Positions 36,762-45,699 of a stretch of 64,000 nt of DNA are shown one piece after another. A program made the translations under genes and the position numbers. Position 1 is the stretch's first letter, and every line of letters begins with the position of its first letter. Source of the DNA: an uncultured Litoreibacter sp. GTDB lineage: Bacteria; Pseudomonadota; Alphaproteobacteria; Rhodobacterales; Rhodobacteraceae. The stretch lies in the NCBI GenBank assembly GCA_947504205.1, contig CANNGL010000002.1:558001-622000 (forward strand), written 5' to 3'. The notes beneath the pieces were generated by a model, which saw only the letters and a program-made list of their open reading frames with translations, made no database searches and was not told where the DNA came from.

Positions 36762-37292
36762 ATGCCAAAGCTTTTTCTTTCTGTAGTTTTCACCCTTGCA
36801 AGCTGCTGCATGGCACTGTCGCAGACCGCACAATCCGAAGAACCCATGTCATTGCCAAGGCTGAGCGAGATCGTAAAAGGTCTCGACGATGAGGCCGTGA
36901 TCCAAGGGACACGCCTGTTTCTGTCGATTGCCGATATACCGGTGGTCATTATCACCGATCCGGTGGCGGACCGTATGCGCGCTATGGTGCCAATTCGCGC
37001 CGTCGAAGAGATGACGCCCGAGGAAGTCGTTCGCGTTTTGCAGGCCAATTTCGACACTGCTCTGGATGCAAGATATGCCATTGCGCAGGGACGACTTTGG
37101 GCAGTGTTCATCCACCCGCTGTCACCGCTGGAGAAAAACCAACTGATCTCCGCGCTTGGGCAAACCGTCAACATCGCCCGAACTTATGGCACCGTCTATT
37201 CCGGTGGCGCATTGAGCTATGGCGGCGGTGACAGTCAGGAAATTTTGCGTGGTTTGATAGATGATCTTCTTAAGAAAGGTGAGGAAATCTAG
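36762..37292 (+). CDS. Secreted conserved hypothetical protein
   Basis: 176 residues from ATG 36762; the upstream part of the frame lacks a ribosome site and the ATG begins a signal peptide (KLFLSVVFTLASCCMALS, with a possible lipobox LASC). The mature part has DPVADRMRAMVPIR, MTPEEVVRVLQANFDTALDARYAI and VFIHPLSPLEKNQLISAL, reminiscent of YbjN/type III chaperone-like folds but not strongly. Function unknown. Convergent with recR. Confidence 0.7.
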   Translation: MPKLFLSVVFTLASCCMALSQTAQSEEPMSLPRLSEIVKGLDDEAVIQGTRLFLSIADIPVVIITDPVADRMRAMVPIRAVEEMTPEEVVRVLQANFDTALDARYAIAQGRLWAVFIHPLSPLEKNQLISALGQTVNIARTYGTVYSGGALSYGGGDSQEILRGLIDDLLKKGEEI

Positions 37293-37298
37293 CCCGTA

Positions 37299-37898
37299 TC
37301 AGAGCGCCTTTCTGGCCTTCAGCGCGGCTGAAATCGTGCCATCATCGAGGTAGTCGAGTTCGCCACCAATGGGCACGCCTTGCGCCAGCGATGTCACGGC
37401 CACATCGCGCCGCTCAAGTTCGGACGCGATATAATGAGCAGTGGTCTGACCATCAATCGTCGCGTTCAGCGCCAGTATCACTTCGCTCACCTCTTCGCTA
37501 ACGACCCGATCCAGAAGCTTCGGGATGCGCAATTCATCCGGCCCGATGGCATCCAGCGCGGACAGAGTGCCCCCAAGCACGTGGTAGCGGCCTTTGAAGA
37601 CGGCCGCGCGCTCCATCGCCCACAGGTCCGCAACATCTTCGACGACGCAAATCTCACCGGTCTGGCGTTTTGGTGATGCGCAGATATCGCATATATCGGA
37701 CGTTCCGATATTACCGCAATTCAGGCACTCCCGCGCGGATGCGGCGACAGACTGTAATGCCTCGGCAAGCGGGGCCATCAAAAGCCCGCGCTTTTTGATC
37801 ATATGCAGGACAGCGCGGCGGGCAGATCGCGGACCAAGACCGGGCAGCCGCGCCATCAGCGCGATCAGGGCGTCAATTTCTTTGGTTGCGTCTGACAC
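37299..37898 (-). CDS. recR: Recombination protein RecR
   Basis: A 199-residue RecR with a helix-hairpin-helix ([16 protein letters not shown] near 18-33), a four-cysteine zinc finger (C58, C61, C70, C73), and a Toprim domain with [14 protein letters not shown]. It loads RecA at gapped DNA with RecO/RecF. It ends the dnaX-membrane protein-ybaB-recR operon, seven bases after ybaB. Confidence 0.96.
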   Translation of the reverse strand: MSDATKEIDALIALMARLPGLGPRSARRAVLHMIKKRGLLMAPLAEALQSVAASARECLNCGNIGTSDICDICASPKRQTGEICVVEDVADLWAMERAAVFKGRYHVLGGTLSALDAIGPDELRIPKLLDRVVSEEVSEVILALNATIDGQTTAHYIASELERRDVAVTSLAQGVPIGGELDYLDDGTISAALKARKAL

Positions 37899-37905
37899 GG
37901 TGAGC

Positions 37906-38250
37906 TTAGAAGGGCAGTTTCATTCCGGCTGGCAGACCCAGACCTTCGGTCATTTTCTGCATTTCTTCCTGGCTGCGCTCCTGCGCTTTGGCCTGTGCGT
38001 CTTTGATTGCTGCAAGGATCAGGTCTTCGACCACCTCTTTTTCGTTGGGGTCAAAGATCGTCGGGTCGATGTCCAAACCGATCAGCTCACCTTTTGCCGT
38101 AGCGGTCGCCTTCACAAGGCCCGCACCGCTTTCGCCGGTGACATGCACATTGCCGAGATTGTCCTGCATCTCGGCCATCTGCTGTTGCATTTCCTGGGCT
38201 TTTTTCATCATTCCGGCCATATCGCCTAGGCCGCCAAGTCCTTTGAGCAT
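37906..38250 (-). CDS. YbaB/EbfC-family nucleoid-associated protein
   Basis: A 114-residue small DNA-binding protein. The N-terminal coiled helix [20 protein letters not shown] and the later [28 protein letters not shown] (in two parts) are family hallmarks. Forms dimers that coat DNA. Lies between a small membrane protein and recR, in the common dnaX-ybaB-recR arrangement. Confidence 0.95.
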   Translation of the reverse strand: MLKGLGGLGDMAGMMKKAQEMQQQMAEMQDNLGNVHVTGESGAGLVKATATAKGELIGLDIDPTIFDPNEKEVVEDLILAAIKDAQAKAQERSQEEMQKMTEGLGLPAGMKLPF

Positions 38251-38267
38251 GTCTGTCTCCGTTCAGG

Positions 38268-38654
38268 TCAGTCCCGTTTTTGACGGGGCGTGGTATATAG
38301 GATCGTCCCCACACATATTGCAGCGACGACCGCAATGAACAAGGTGGGAGAACTCATGCATCCCTCCTCGATCGCTAATTTCTTAAGACCACCGGCATCG
38401 GTCATCGAGATAATGCTAATCCAGATTGTCCAAAGCACAACAACGGCAAGCGCGCCCCATTGGCTGCGGAGTCGGATGGCAAGTGCGGTTGCCAGCAGCA
38501 GTACGAGCGATGGGACAGTTGAAAAACTCAGCACTGCTTCGCCGACTGCAGAGACCTGTTCTCCTGTCCAGTTGGGACGCACCTTATCGCAAACCTCTGC
38601 GACCACTGAGCCGGGATATATGGCGAGGACTACTCCTCCTCGAAGGGGTCCCAT
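38268..38654 (-). CDS. Small membrane protein inserted between dnaX and ybaB
   Basis: 128 residues with three probable membrane helices (about 45-62, 68-84 and 105-121). ATG 38654 lies inside the end of dnaX in another frame and is preceded by GAGGATGA, a fair ribosome site; the overlap is 25 bases. No known domain is evident. Its place inside the conserved dnaX-ybaB-recR cluster is unusual. The start could also be a GTG at 38606. Confidence 0.6.
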   Translation of the reverse strand: MGPLRGGVVLAIYPGSVVAEVCDKVRPNWTGEQVSAVGEAVLSFSTVPSLVLLLATALAIRLRSQWGALAVVVLWTIWISIISMTDAGGLKKLAIEEGCMSSPTLFIAVVAAICVGTILYTTPRQKRD

Positions 38655-40390
38655 TCATCCTCGACTTCTGGCAAAGCCTCAACGGCTGCTTCCTGTAGCA
38701 GATCTTCCGGTGTTTTGATTTCGATGATCTTCGCGTCTGGAAAGGACGATAGAACAGCCTGCATCATCGGATGTGCCCGAGCTTCGTTCTTCAACGCTTC
38801 TTCTTCGGCATCCCTCTCAGAGGCTATGGTAGGTGCGCCGCCCTCATTGACCAATGTGACAGCCCAACGATTGCCAGTCCACTGGGACAAGCGCGCGCCC
38901 AGACGCTGGGCGAGATCTTTGGGCGCGCCCTCGGCCGGTACGAATTCGATGCGTCCCGGCGCATAGTTTGCGAGCTGCACGCAGGTTTCAACCTCGACCA
39001 ACAGCTTCACGTCCCGATTGGCCCGTATCAGTTCGACGACTTTGGCGAATGTAGCGAACCGCGCGAGCGATGTATCCGCATCGGCAGCAACGGCCAAGGC
39101 TGTTACGCCGCCCGCTGCAGTGCCCTGAACAGCACTCTGAGTGCTGCGTGCTGTCGTCATACCTGTTGATGGCCCCGCCGCACCTCCTCCGCCGCCGCCC
39201 GGTGCAGGCGGGGTCGTAGGTGCAGGTGTGTCTTGAAGCTTGCGCACCAGGTCATCGGGTGTCGGCAGGTCTGCCACATGGGTCAGCCTGATCACCGCCA
39301 TCTCAGCCGCCATCATTGCGTTTGGCGAATTGGCAACCTCTTCCAGAGCTGTCAGCAGCATTTGCCACATGCGCGTCATTGCCCGCATCGGAAGTGCGTC
39401 TGCCATTTGGCGACCGCGCGTACGCTCATCAGGACCGACAGTCGGGTCTTCGGCGGCTTCTGGCGTGATCTTGATGACCGAGACCCAATGGGTGATTTCC
39501 GCAAGATCGCGCAAAACGGCCATGGGGTCTGCACCGTCAGCATATTGAGCGGAAAGCTCTTGTAGTGCGGCGGCGGCATCGCCCTTCATGATGAGGTCGA
39601 AAAGATCAAGCACCCGGCCTCGGTCTGCCAGACCCAACATCGCTCTGACCTGTTCAGCCGTCGTTTCGCCTGCACCATGTGAAATCGCCTGATCCATAAG
39701 GCTCATCGCATCACGCGCAGACCCTTCCGCTGCCCGGGTGATAAGCGCCAGCGCGTCATCCGCGATCGACGCGCCTTCCTTCTCGGCGATCGATGAGAGA
39801 TGTCCGATCATGATTTCCGGCTCGATCCGGCGCAGGTCAAATCGTTGGCAGCGCGACAGAACGGTGACTGGTACTTTACGAATTTCGGTGGTTGCAAAAA
39901 TGAATTTCACATGTTCAGGCGGTTCTTCCAACGTCTTCAGAAGCGCGTTGAACGCCGAGGTGGACAACATGTGCACCTCGTCGATGATGTAGATCTTGTA
40001 ACGTGCTGACGCCGCTCTGTAGGCGACGCTGTCAATGATCTCACGGATGTCATTCACGCCAGTGCGTGAGGCGGCATCCATTTCGAGCACATCGACATGC
40101 CTGCCTTCGGAAATTGCGACACAGTGCTCACAAACCCCGCACGGTTCAGTCGTAGGTTGACCCGTCCCATCCGGACCGATGCAATTCATCCCCTTCGCAA
40201 TGATCCGGGCGGTGGTCGTTTTTCCGGTACCTCTGATCCCGGTCATTATGAAGGCTTGGGCGATGCGACCTGCTTCAAACGCGTTCTTGAGCGTACGCAC
40301 CATAGCGTCCTGACCGATCAGGTCGGCGAAGGTCGCTGGCCGGTATTTCCGAGCGAGAACCTGATAGCCTTGTTCGGGAGTGTCAGACAT
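38630..40390 (-). CDS. dnaX: DNA polymerase III subunits gamma and tau
   Basis: A 586-residue clamp-loader ATPase. Walker A GIRGTGKTTTAR is at 51-62, a four-Cys zinc module (C70, C83-EHC86 region) follows, then the DEVHMLS Walker B and the SRC sensor (VLSRCQRFDLRR). A Pro/Gly-rich linker (APTTPPAPGGGGGG) near 390 leads to the tau-specific C-terminal domain. No clear internal frameshift site for gamma was identified. First gene of the dnaX-ybaB-recR operon. Confidence 0.96.
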   Translation of the reverse strand: MSDTPEQGYQVLARKYRPATFADLIGQDAMVRTLKNAFEAGRIAQAFIMTGIRGTGKTTTARIIAKGMNCIGPDGTGQPTTEPCGVCEHCVAISEGRHVDVLEMDAASRTGVNDIREIIDSVAYRAASARYKIYIIDEVHMLSTSAFNALLKTLEEPPEHVKFIFATTEIRKVPVTVLSRCQRFDLRRIEPEIMIGHLSSIAEKEGASIADDALALITRAAEGSARDAMSLMDQAISHGAGETTAEQVRAMLGLADRGRVLDLFDLIMKGDAAAALQELSAQYADGADPMAVLRDLAEITHWVSVIKITPEAAEDPTVGPDERTRGRQMADALPMRAMTRMWQMLLTALEEVANSPNAMMAAEMAVIRLTHVADLPTPDDLVRKLQDTPAPTTPPAPGGGGGGAAGPSTGMTTARSTQSAVQGTAAGGVTALAVAADADTSLARFATFAKVVELIRANRDVKLLVEVETCVQLANYAPGRIEFVPAEGAPKDLAQRLGARLSQWTGNRWAVTLVNEGGAPTIASERDAEEEALKNEARAHPMMQAVLSSFPDAKIIEIKTPEDLLQEAAVEALPEVEDEWDPFEEE

Positions 40391-40449
40391 GTCGCCTCAG
40401 GATGAATCAGTACCACAACAGACTAGGCGCGGGTCCTCGTGACGTCCAC

Positions 40450-40815
40450 CTAAAGCATCCACAGACAGACGCCCGTCAGAACCGCGCCGAGGCTCATGAC
40501 AGTTGCCAAGATCGTCATGCGCTGTGTGGAGTGCGCTTCGGTCTTGTGTTCATCCAGACGCGCATGCGCTTTGCAGGCGTTTTGTCGCGCAGACCAGAAA
40601 ATACCTATCGCAAGGCAGATGAAAACCGTCGCGACCGCCTTGGCGAGCCAAGTGGGTTCGATATCTCCAAAAATTGCTTTCAGACCCAGCGCGATGGCGA
40701 TTGCAGCCATTCCAGTACGCATCCAACCTGCGAACGTACGTTCGGACGCAAGCAAAGTACGATCTTCGGCCCAGTCGGTCCGGTCTTCGGCCATATCGTT
40801 GCTGGATTTTGACAT
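40450..40815 (-). CDS. DUF202 (YidH-like) inner-membrane protein
   Basis: 121 residues with the DUF202 signature: DRTLLASERTFAGWMRTGMAAIAIALGL near residues 18-45 in two parts, and three hydrophobic helices (about 33-50, 58-75, 97-115). Function unknown. It lies between the TetR gene (39 bases upstream, same strand) and dnaX. Confidence 0.88.
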   Translation of the reverse strand: MSKSSNDMAEDRTDWAEDRTLLASERTFAGWMRTGMAAIAIALGLKAIFGDIEPTWLAKAVATVFICLAIGIFWSARQNACKAHARLDEHKTEAHSTQRMTILATVMSLGAVLTGVCLWML

Positions 40816-40854
40816 GCTGATCTACCTAGTTCTCTGAAAAGGCGCGAGCAAGCC

Positions 40855-41409
40855 TTACAATCCTTGCGCGAGCAGGTCGGGAAGTCGTCGCAAGACGTTG
40901 CTATCGCCGCGGGCCCGGGCAAGATCCCAGCCACCTTGGAGCACAACAAACAGATGGGTGGCGCGGGTATCTGCCTCGTCAGGATCCAGCCCCAGCCGTT
41001 GGCCATGTTCCTTCACCCGTGAAATCCAGGCGTTGAAGATCATCTCCGAAGTTTTCCTAAACATCGGATTGGGCGAGCCGTTCAACAAAATCCCCGAAAC
41101 AGGGCACCCGTTCCATTTTCCCATTATGTCAAACAACTTGGCGCTCTTGTGGAACAGCGTTGTCATACCGTCTTTGTAGTTTTCTGCCGGCGTGAAAGCA
41201 TCATCGATAATCCGCAGCATTTCGCGGGAAGCAAAATGAGCAGCGGCCAGAGCCAAGTCAGATTTGCCGTTTCTGAAATGATGATAGAGTGAGCCCTTGG
41301 GCGCTTTTGCTGCGGATAAGATTTCTGACAGGCCTACGCCTTCATACCCACGTTCTTGAAACAAACGGGCTGCAGATTGGGCCAAACGGTCGGGTGTTGC
41401 GAGCTTCAT
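40855..41409 (-). CDS. TetR/AcrR-family repressor of the adjacent hydrolase
   Basis: 184 residues from ATG 41409 (a TTG at 41427 would add six). The N-terminal HTH is AARLFQERGYEGVGLSEILSAAKAPKGSLYHHF in two halves near 13-45; the C-terminal domain has the TetR_C-type GCPVSGILLNGSPN segment often seen in YxaF/LmrA-like repressors. It is divergent from an alpha/beta hydrolase and the 74-base gap holds two matching 16-base palindromes, so autoregulation and repression of the hydrolase are probable. Confidence 0.92.
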   Translation of the reverse strand: MKLATPDRLAQSAARLFQERGYEGVGLSEILSAAKAPKGSLYHHFRNGKSDLALAAAHFASREMLRIIDDAFTPAENYKDGMTTLFHKSAKLFDIMGKWNGCPVSGILLNGSPNPMFRKTSEMIFNAWISRVKEHGQRLGLDPDEADTRATHLFVVLQGGWDLARARGDSNVLRRLPDLLAQGL

Positions 41410-41428
41410 ATTTTTATTTTGACACAAA

Positions 41429-41444
41429 TAGACCGTTTGGTCTA
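41429..41444. promoter_or_regulatory. TetR operator 1 (TAGACC-N4-GGTCTA)
   Basis: Perfect 6-base arms TAGACC and GGTCTA around GTTT, in the gap between the divergent tetR and hydrolase genes. The sequence is the type bound by the YxaF/NemR-like TetR group. Confidence 0.85.
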
Positions 41445-41453
41445 GAAGGAGAT

Positions 41454-41469
41454 TAGACCGAGTGGTCTA
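41454..41469. promoter_or_regulatory. TetR operator 2 (TAGACC-N4-GGTCTA)
   Basis: Same arms around GAGT, starting 25 bases after operator 1, i.e. about two and a half helical turns centre to centre. It ends 14 bases before the hydrolase start, so a bound repressor would block initiation there. Confidence 0.85.
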
Positions 41470-41483
41470 TATTGGAGAATATC

Positions 41484-42359
41484 ATGACGGCGCAGATCCG
41501 CACTCAGGACTTTGGAACACCTCTGATCCGCGATGTCCGCATTCGTTCCGGAGCCGCGACACTTTCGGGGAGGCTCACGCATCCTGCTGGTCCTCCAAAG
41601 GCAGTTGTGGTCTTGAACGGCGCCACGGGCGTAAAGGCGCGATATTACCATGCCTTTGCAGAATGGCTGGCCTTGAAAAAAGGCATCGCTTGCCTGACCT
41701 ACGATTACCGGGATTTCGGCGCCTCCCAAACGGGTGATATGCGCGACTCAACCGCAAAAATGAGCGATTGGGGCATCCACGACCAGCAAGCAGCGCGGGA
41801 TTGGATTGCTCGCATCATGCCCGGCGTCCCGATTTGGGTGATGGGACATTCTTTAGGTGGCTTCATGCTGCCGTTTCAGTCAAAGCTCGGCAATATTGCG
41901 CGCGTAATCACAGTCGCAAGTGGTCCGGTGCATGTGGCCGATCATCCTTGGCCTTACCAAGCGTTGGCTCGCCTGTTCTGGTTTGGTCACGCCCCGTTGG
42001 CGACCAAAATGTTCGGCTTTCTTCCTGGCAAGAAGCTGGGATTTGGTCCGGATTTGCCTGCAGGCGTTTATTGGCAATGGCGCAAATGGTGCACCACGCG
42101 CAATTTCTTCAGCGACGACTTCGGCAAGGCGCTTCCCTACCCGGACTGGGTGGGTGTCAAATGTCCGGTCAAGGTCATTGCGATGGCGGATGACGATCTT
42201 GTTCCACCCAAGGCTGTTTGGCGGCTGATGGACTTTTACCGAGACGCCCACATAACGCAGCAAGTTATAAGGCCTAGCGACCATGGACTGTCCAATATTG
42301 GACATATCGGTGCTTTTTCGCCTGAAAACTCAAAATGTTGGGACAGTCTGATTGCCTGA
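41484..42359 (+). CDS. Alpha/beta hydrolase
   Basis: 291 residues from ATG 41484 (GGAGAATATC before it). The fold is shown by VVVLNGATGVKARYYHAFAE, the nucleophile elbow VMGHSLGGFML, an Asp in MADDDLVPP and a His in PSDHGLSNIGHIG. It resembles serine aminopeptidase S33-like hydrolases of unknown substrate. The two operators next to its start suggest induction by a small, possibly toxic, molecule that releases the TetR protein. Convergent with the SRP RNA gene. Confidence 0.87.
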   Translation: MTAQIRTQDFGTPLIRDVRIRSGAATLSGRLTHPAGPPKAVVVLNGATGVKARYYHAFAEWLALKKGIACLTYDYRDFGASQTGDMRDSTAKMSDWGIHDQQAARDWIARIMPGVPIWVMGHSLGGFMLPFQSKLGNIARVITVASGPVHVADHPWPYQALARLFWFGHAPLATKMFGFLPGKKLGFGPDLPAGVYWQWRKWCTTRNFFSDDFGKALPYPDWVGVKCPVKVIAMADDDLVPPKAVWRLMDFYRDAHITQQVIRPSDHGLSNIGHIGAFSPENSKCWDSLIA

Positions 42360-42380
42360 AGCGATGTTTCATCGCTTAAA

Positions 42381-42480
42381 GGTGAGAGGTTGGACATCGA
42401 CCCAAGTGGGGCTCGTTGTGGCTGCTTCCTTCCGGACCTGACCAGGTTGGCGAGGCACTTGCCCGCGCCAACCCCTCACC
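42381..42480 (-). ncRNA. ffs: Small signal recognition particle RNA (4.5S)
   Basis: On the - strand it contains the invariant SRP core GGTCAGGTCCGGAAGGAAGC (42424-42443) with the GGAA tetraloop. The ends pair: GGTGAGGGGTTGG from 42480 downward with CCAACCTCTCACC near 42381, giving about 100 nucleotides, the usual size of the 4.5S-type RNA. It binds Ffh for co-translational membrane targeting. Exact ends are inferred from the terminal stem. Confidence 0.93.
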
Positions 42481-42576
42481 CCATCAATTAGTGAATAAGA
42501 CCCGAGTCTGCAAGGTCTGGCTCTGGACCGGACAGTTTCTGCATGCCAAGAGGTTCCCGGGCGAAGGGGAGTGAGC

Positions 42577-43548
42577 ATGAAACATGCCGAAACCGTAACA
42601 TTTGGAGGCTCTGCGCTGGATCGCGCGGCCCATCTAAGAGCGGATCAAGCGCATCTTCAAAAACTGAGAGAAAGCGCCGAGGGGACTGTCCTGCCGATTT
42701 GGCGCGGCAAACCTTTATTGCGTCGTATGTCTGACGGCAGCGTTCGTGCTGGTTGGGTGAATAGCGGTCATTCGGTTTTAGAAGACGGTGGGGCAGATAT
42801 CGTGTTTCTCGGTTTGGATGATGGGATTGCGCGTTTCGCACAAGATATCTCCCAATGGGAGCCCGAGGACCTGCCGGACACACTTAACGACTTCTTCGAT
42901 CCAACCGAGCAACACCACCCGAAGGCTCCGCCAGATCACATCTTTGCTGAGTTGCGCGGTGTGATGACAGCATTAGACCCTCGAAACGCCGAGCTCATTG
43001 CAACAGCAAAAGCGGTTTTGGGCTGGCACGCGTCACACAAATTCTGTGCGCAATGCGGGCAAGCGACCCATACAAGTCAGGGCGGGTGGCAACGTGATTG
43101 CCCCGTCTGCGAAGCGCATCATTTTCCGCGCACCGATCCTGTGGTTATCATGCTGATAACCCACGGCAATTCGGTATTGATAGGACGATCTCCCGGCTGG
43201 CCTGAGGGTATGTATTCATTACTTGCAGGGTTTGTTGAGCCAGGTGAAACCATCGAAGCGGCGGTCCGGCGCGAGGTTTTTGAAGAAGCTGGCATCAAAG
43301 TGGGGGCCGTCAGTTATCTGTCGAGCCAGCCCTGGCCGTTCCCGTCTTCACTGATGTTCGGCTGCCACGGAGAAGCGCTGAGTACCGAAATTACGGTCGA
43401 TCCACAGGAAATAGAGGACGCCAAATGGGTCACGCGGGAAGAAATGATGGATGTCTTCGCTGGAAATTCTGATGTGATGAAACCGGCACGGGCGGGCGCT
43501 ATTGCGCATTTCCTGCTTCTTAACTGGCTTGCAGATACACTCGATTGA
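42577..43548 (+). CDS. nudC: NADH pyrophosphatase (NudC)
   Basis: 323 residues from ATG 42577 (GGGGAG upstream; GTG 42571 is in frame two codons earlier). It has a zinc ribbon (CAQCG, then CPVCEAHHFPR), a full Nudix box GFVEPGETIEAAVRREVFEE near 218-237 and the NudC-specific SQPWPFPSS motif after it. It hydrolyses NAD(H) and removes NAD caps from RNA in the enzymes studied. The N-terminal domain is normal length. Divergent from the SRP RNA. Confidence 0.95.
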   Translation: MKHAETVTFGGSALDRAAHLRADQAHLQKLRESAEGTVLPIWRGKPLLRRMSDGSVRAGWVNSGHSVLEDGGADIVFLGLDDGIARFAQDISQWEPEDLPDTLNDFFDPTEQHHPKAPPDHIFAELRGVMTALDPRNAELIATAKAVLGWHASHKFCAQCGQATHTSQGGWQRDCPVCEAHHFPRTDPVVIMLITHGNSVLIGRSPGWPEGMYSLLAGFVEPGETIEAAVRREVFEEAGIKVGAVSYLSSQPWPFPSSLMFGCHGEALSTEITVDPQEIEDAKWVTREEMMDVFAGNSDVMKPARAGAIAHFLLLNWLADTLD

Positions 43549-43588
43549 CGCGTAGCAATGATGCTGAGAGCTCAAACTACAGGCGAAA

Positions 43589-44062
43589 ATGAAGTTTTCG
43601 ACGAAAGAAGATGTGGAAATCCCGATCGAGAACTGTTTCAGGATGCTCTCGGATTTCGAATTTTTTGAAACCGCGGCACTAAGGCGGGGGGCCGATGTCG
43701 TCCGCACGGATGCGAACGCGCAACCCGATGTCGGTGCGTCATGGGACGTTCGAGCGAGCTTTCGTGGGAAACCCCGAAATTTCAAGCTGGAAGTCAGCGA
43801 ATACGATGTTCCAAACTCGATGAAGTTTGATGCCAAGTCCGGCGGTATGCTGGCTCATTTTCTGATTGAGCTGGTTGCATTGTCACGCAATCGCACCCGT
43901 ATGCGCATCGAGCTCGATGTGAAACCAAAGACGCTTTCGGCCAGATTGCTGATCCAATCAGCCAAACTGGCGCGCAACCGACTGAACAGACGTTTCAAGA
44001 ACAGGGTTGCGCATTTCGCCGAGGATATCGAGGATCGCTACAAGCGCAGCTCTCGTTCCTGA
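43589..44062 (+). CDS. SRPBCC-fold protein
   Basis: 157 residues with the polyketide-cyclase/START-like pattern: MKFSTKEDVEIPIENCFRML at the start and repeated beta strands (SWDVRASFRGKPRNFKLEVSEYD, in part, and RTRMRIELDVKPK), ending in a long basic helix (LIQSAKLARNRLNRRFKNR). Such proteins bind lipids or small hydrophobic ligands. Function unknown. It follows nudC by 40 bases and is convergent with pheA. Confidence 0.75.
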   Translation: MKFSTKEDVEIPIENCFRMLSDFEFFETAALRRGADVVRTDANAQPDVGASWDVRASFRGKPRNFKLEVSEYDVPNSMKFDAKSGGMLAHFLIELVALSRNRTRMRIELDVKPKTLSARLLIQSAKLARNRLNRRFKNRVAHFAEDIEDRYKRSSRS

Positions 44063-44071
44063 CACGGTAGC

Positions 44072-44905
44072 TCAAGAACGTGGGAACGCAGCGGGATACG
44101 TTCCCAGAACACTAAGTTCGCTTGTGAAATACCTAAGTTCTTCCATCGCAAGTTTCACATTCGCATCATCGGGGTGCCCGGTGATATCAGCGTAGAACTG
44201 GGTTGCCGTGAACTCTCCGTCGATCATGTAGCTTTCCAGTTTGGTCATGTTCACGCCATTCGTCGCGAAACCGCCCATCGCTTTATAAAGAGCGGCAGGG
44301 ATGTTGCGAACGCGGAAGACAAAGCTTGTGATCATATGCGTGTCACCGCGACGCGCCAAATCAACGTCACGTCCCATTATCAAGAAACGCGTTGTGTTGT
44401 GGTCAGCGTCCTCAATATCTTTGGCAAGAACGTTCAATCCATATGTGTCTGCTGCAAGCACCGATGCCAGAACGCCAACGCCAGGGTCTGCTGACGCAGC
44501 AATATCGGCGGCCGCACCCGCGCTATCCGCCGCGGCTTCGCCAGTTATACCGTGTTCAGCAAGAAAGCTGCGGCATTGTGGTATCAACACCAGATGTGCG
44601 CGGACCGTGTGGATATCAGCCAACTGCATACCCTTCGGCGCCATCAGGGCAATGCGTACGCGCACAAACGCTTCATCGACAATGTGCAACCCGGATTGGG
44701 GCAGAAGACGATGAATGTCCGCAACACGTCCGTAGGTCGAGTTTTCGACCGGCAGCATTGCGAGTTCTGCTGCACCCGACCGCACGGCGTCGATGACATC
44801 TTCGAAGGTCGCGCAGGCCATTGGCTCGTGGTCAGGGCGCGCGGCGAGACAGGCCTCGTGGGAATAGGCTCCGAGCTCTCCTTGGAATGCAATTTTGTGA
44901 ACCAT
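44072..44905 (-). CDS. pheA: Prephenate dehydratase
   Basis: 277 residues from ATG 44905; the upstream open frame overlaps the divergent cytochrome gene. The catalytic domain has KIAFQGELGAYSHEAC, LPVENSTYGRV and the NTTRFLIMGRD segment with the essential Thr-Arg-Phe. A C-terminal ACT domain (RNIPAALYKAMGGFATNGVN, then LESYMIDGEF) gives phenylalanine feedback control. It is monofunctional, without chorismate mutase. It makes phenylpyruvate for phenylalanine synthesis. Confidence 0.95.
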   Translation of the reverse strand: MVHKIAFQGELGAYSHEACLAARPDHEPMACATFEDVIDAVRSGAAELAMLPVENSTYGRVADIHRLLPQSGLHIVDEAFVRVRIALMAPKGMQLADIHTVRAHLVLIPQCRSFLAEHGITGEAAADSAGAAADIAASADPGVGVLASVLAADTYGLNVLAKDIEDADHNTTRFLIMGRDVDLARRGDTHMITSFVFRVRNIPAALYKAMGGFATNGVNMTKLESYMIDGEFTATQFYADITGHPDDANVKLAMEELRYFTSELSVLGTYPAAFPRS

Positions 44906-45012
44906 CGTATTTTTCCGCAATTTGGGCGTTTGGTCGCGGCTCCTACACCTTGCGGAACAGCAATGGAAGGTAATAGATAACGGCCAGACGCCAACGAGGT
45001 GAGACGAGATAC

Positions 45013-45534
45013 ATGTTCGACACGATGACAATGACAAAAATTCTGGGCGCCACTTGTGGTTCGCTTCTGGTTTTTCTTCTGGGCAGCTGGGCTGCAGAAC
45101 TTATTTATCACGGTGGTGGTGGCCACGGCGACGGTGAGCATCAGCAAGCCTATGTGATCGAGGTCGAGGAAGAGGCCGTTGAAGAGGTCGAGGTCGCAGT
45201 GGTCGACATCAACGAAATGATGGCAAGCGCAGATGTGGGCAAAGGCGAGAAAGTCTTCTCCAAGTGCAAAGCCTGTCATAAGCTTGAGGACGGCGCGAAC
45301 GGCACAGGTCCACACCTTTATTCGGTCGTAGATCGTCCGATCGGCATCGTCGACGGCTTCGCATATTCCGAGGTCCTGGCGACCAAAGGCGGCGAATGGG
45401 ATGCAGAAGCGCTGAGCGGCTTTCTTGAAGACCCAAGAGGTTGGGCGCCTGGCACAAAGATGGGCTTTGCCGGTCTGAAAAAACCAGCGGACCGCGCCAA
45501 CATCATTGCCTATCTCGCCACGATTGGCGGCTAA
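45013..45534 (+). CDS. Membrane-anchored cytochrome c (cytochrome cY/CycM-like)
   Basis: 173 residues: one N-terminal membrane helix (about 9-28), an acidic, flexible linker rich in Glu and Val (about 45-70), then a class I cytochrome c domain with heme motif CKACH at 85-89, [14 protein letters not shown] and a Met ligand in [10 protein letters not shown] near 150-159. It would shuttle electrons from cytochrome bc1 to an oxidase while tethered to the inner membrane, as in Rhodobacter cytochrome cY. It has its own terminator. Divergent from pheA. Confidence 0.9.
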   Translation: MFDTMTMTKILGATCGSLLVFLLGSWAAELIYHGGGGHGDGEHQQAYVIEVEEEAVEEVEVAVVDINEMMASADVGKGEKVFSKCKACHKLEDGANGTGPHLYSVVDRPIGIVDGFAYSEVLATKGGEWDAEALSGFLEDPRGWAPGTKMGFAGLKKPADRANIIAYLATIGG

Positions 45535-45554
45535 GCTAATTCGAATACCAATCA

Positions 45555-45580
45555 GGGCCGCCTTTGAGCGGCCCTTTTTC
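45555..45580 (+). terminator. Terminator of the cytochrome c gene
   Basis: GGGCCGC at 45555-45561 pairs with GCGGCCC at 45568-45574, followed by five T residues, 20 bases after the stop. Confidence 0.88.
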
Positions 45581-45699
45581 GTGCTCACTGCGCACAACAC
45601 CTCACATTCTCGCAATCGCTGCTTGAGTTTTAAGTGAAACGGACTTCTTCTGCTCTACATGCTCTTGCAGTATGCACGAACGACGACCGGAGGACCTTT

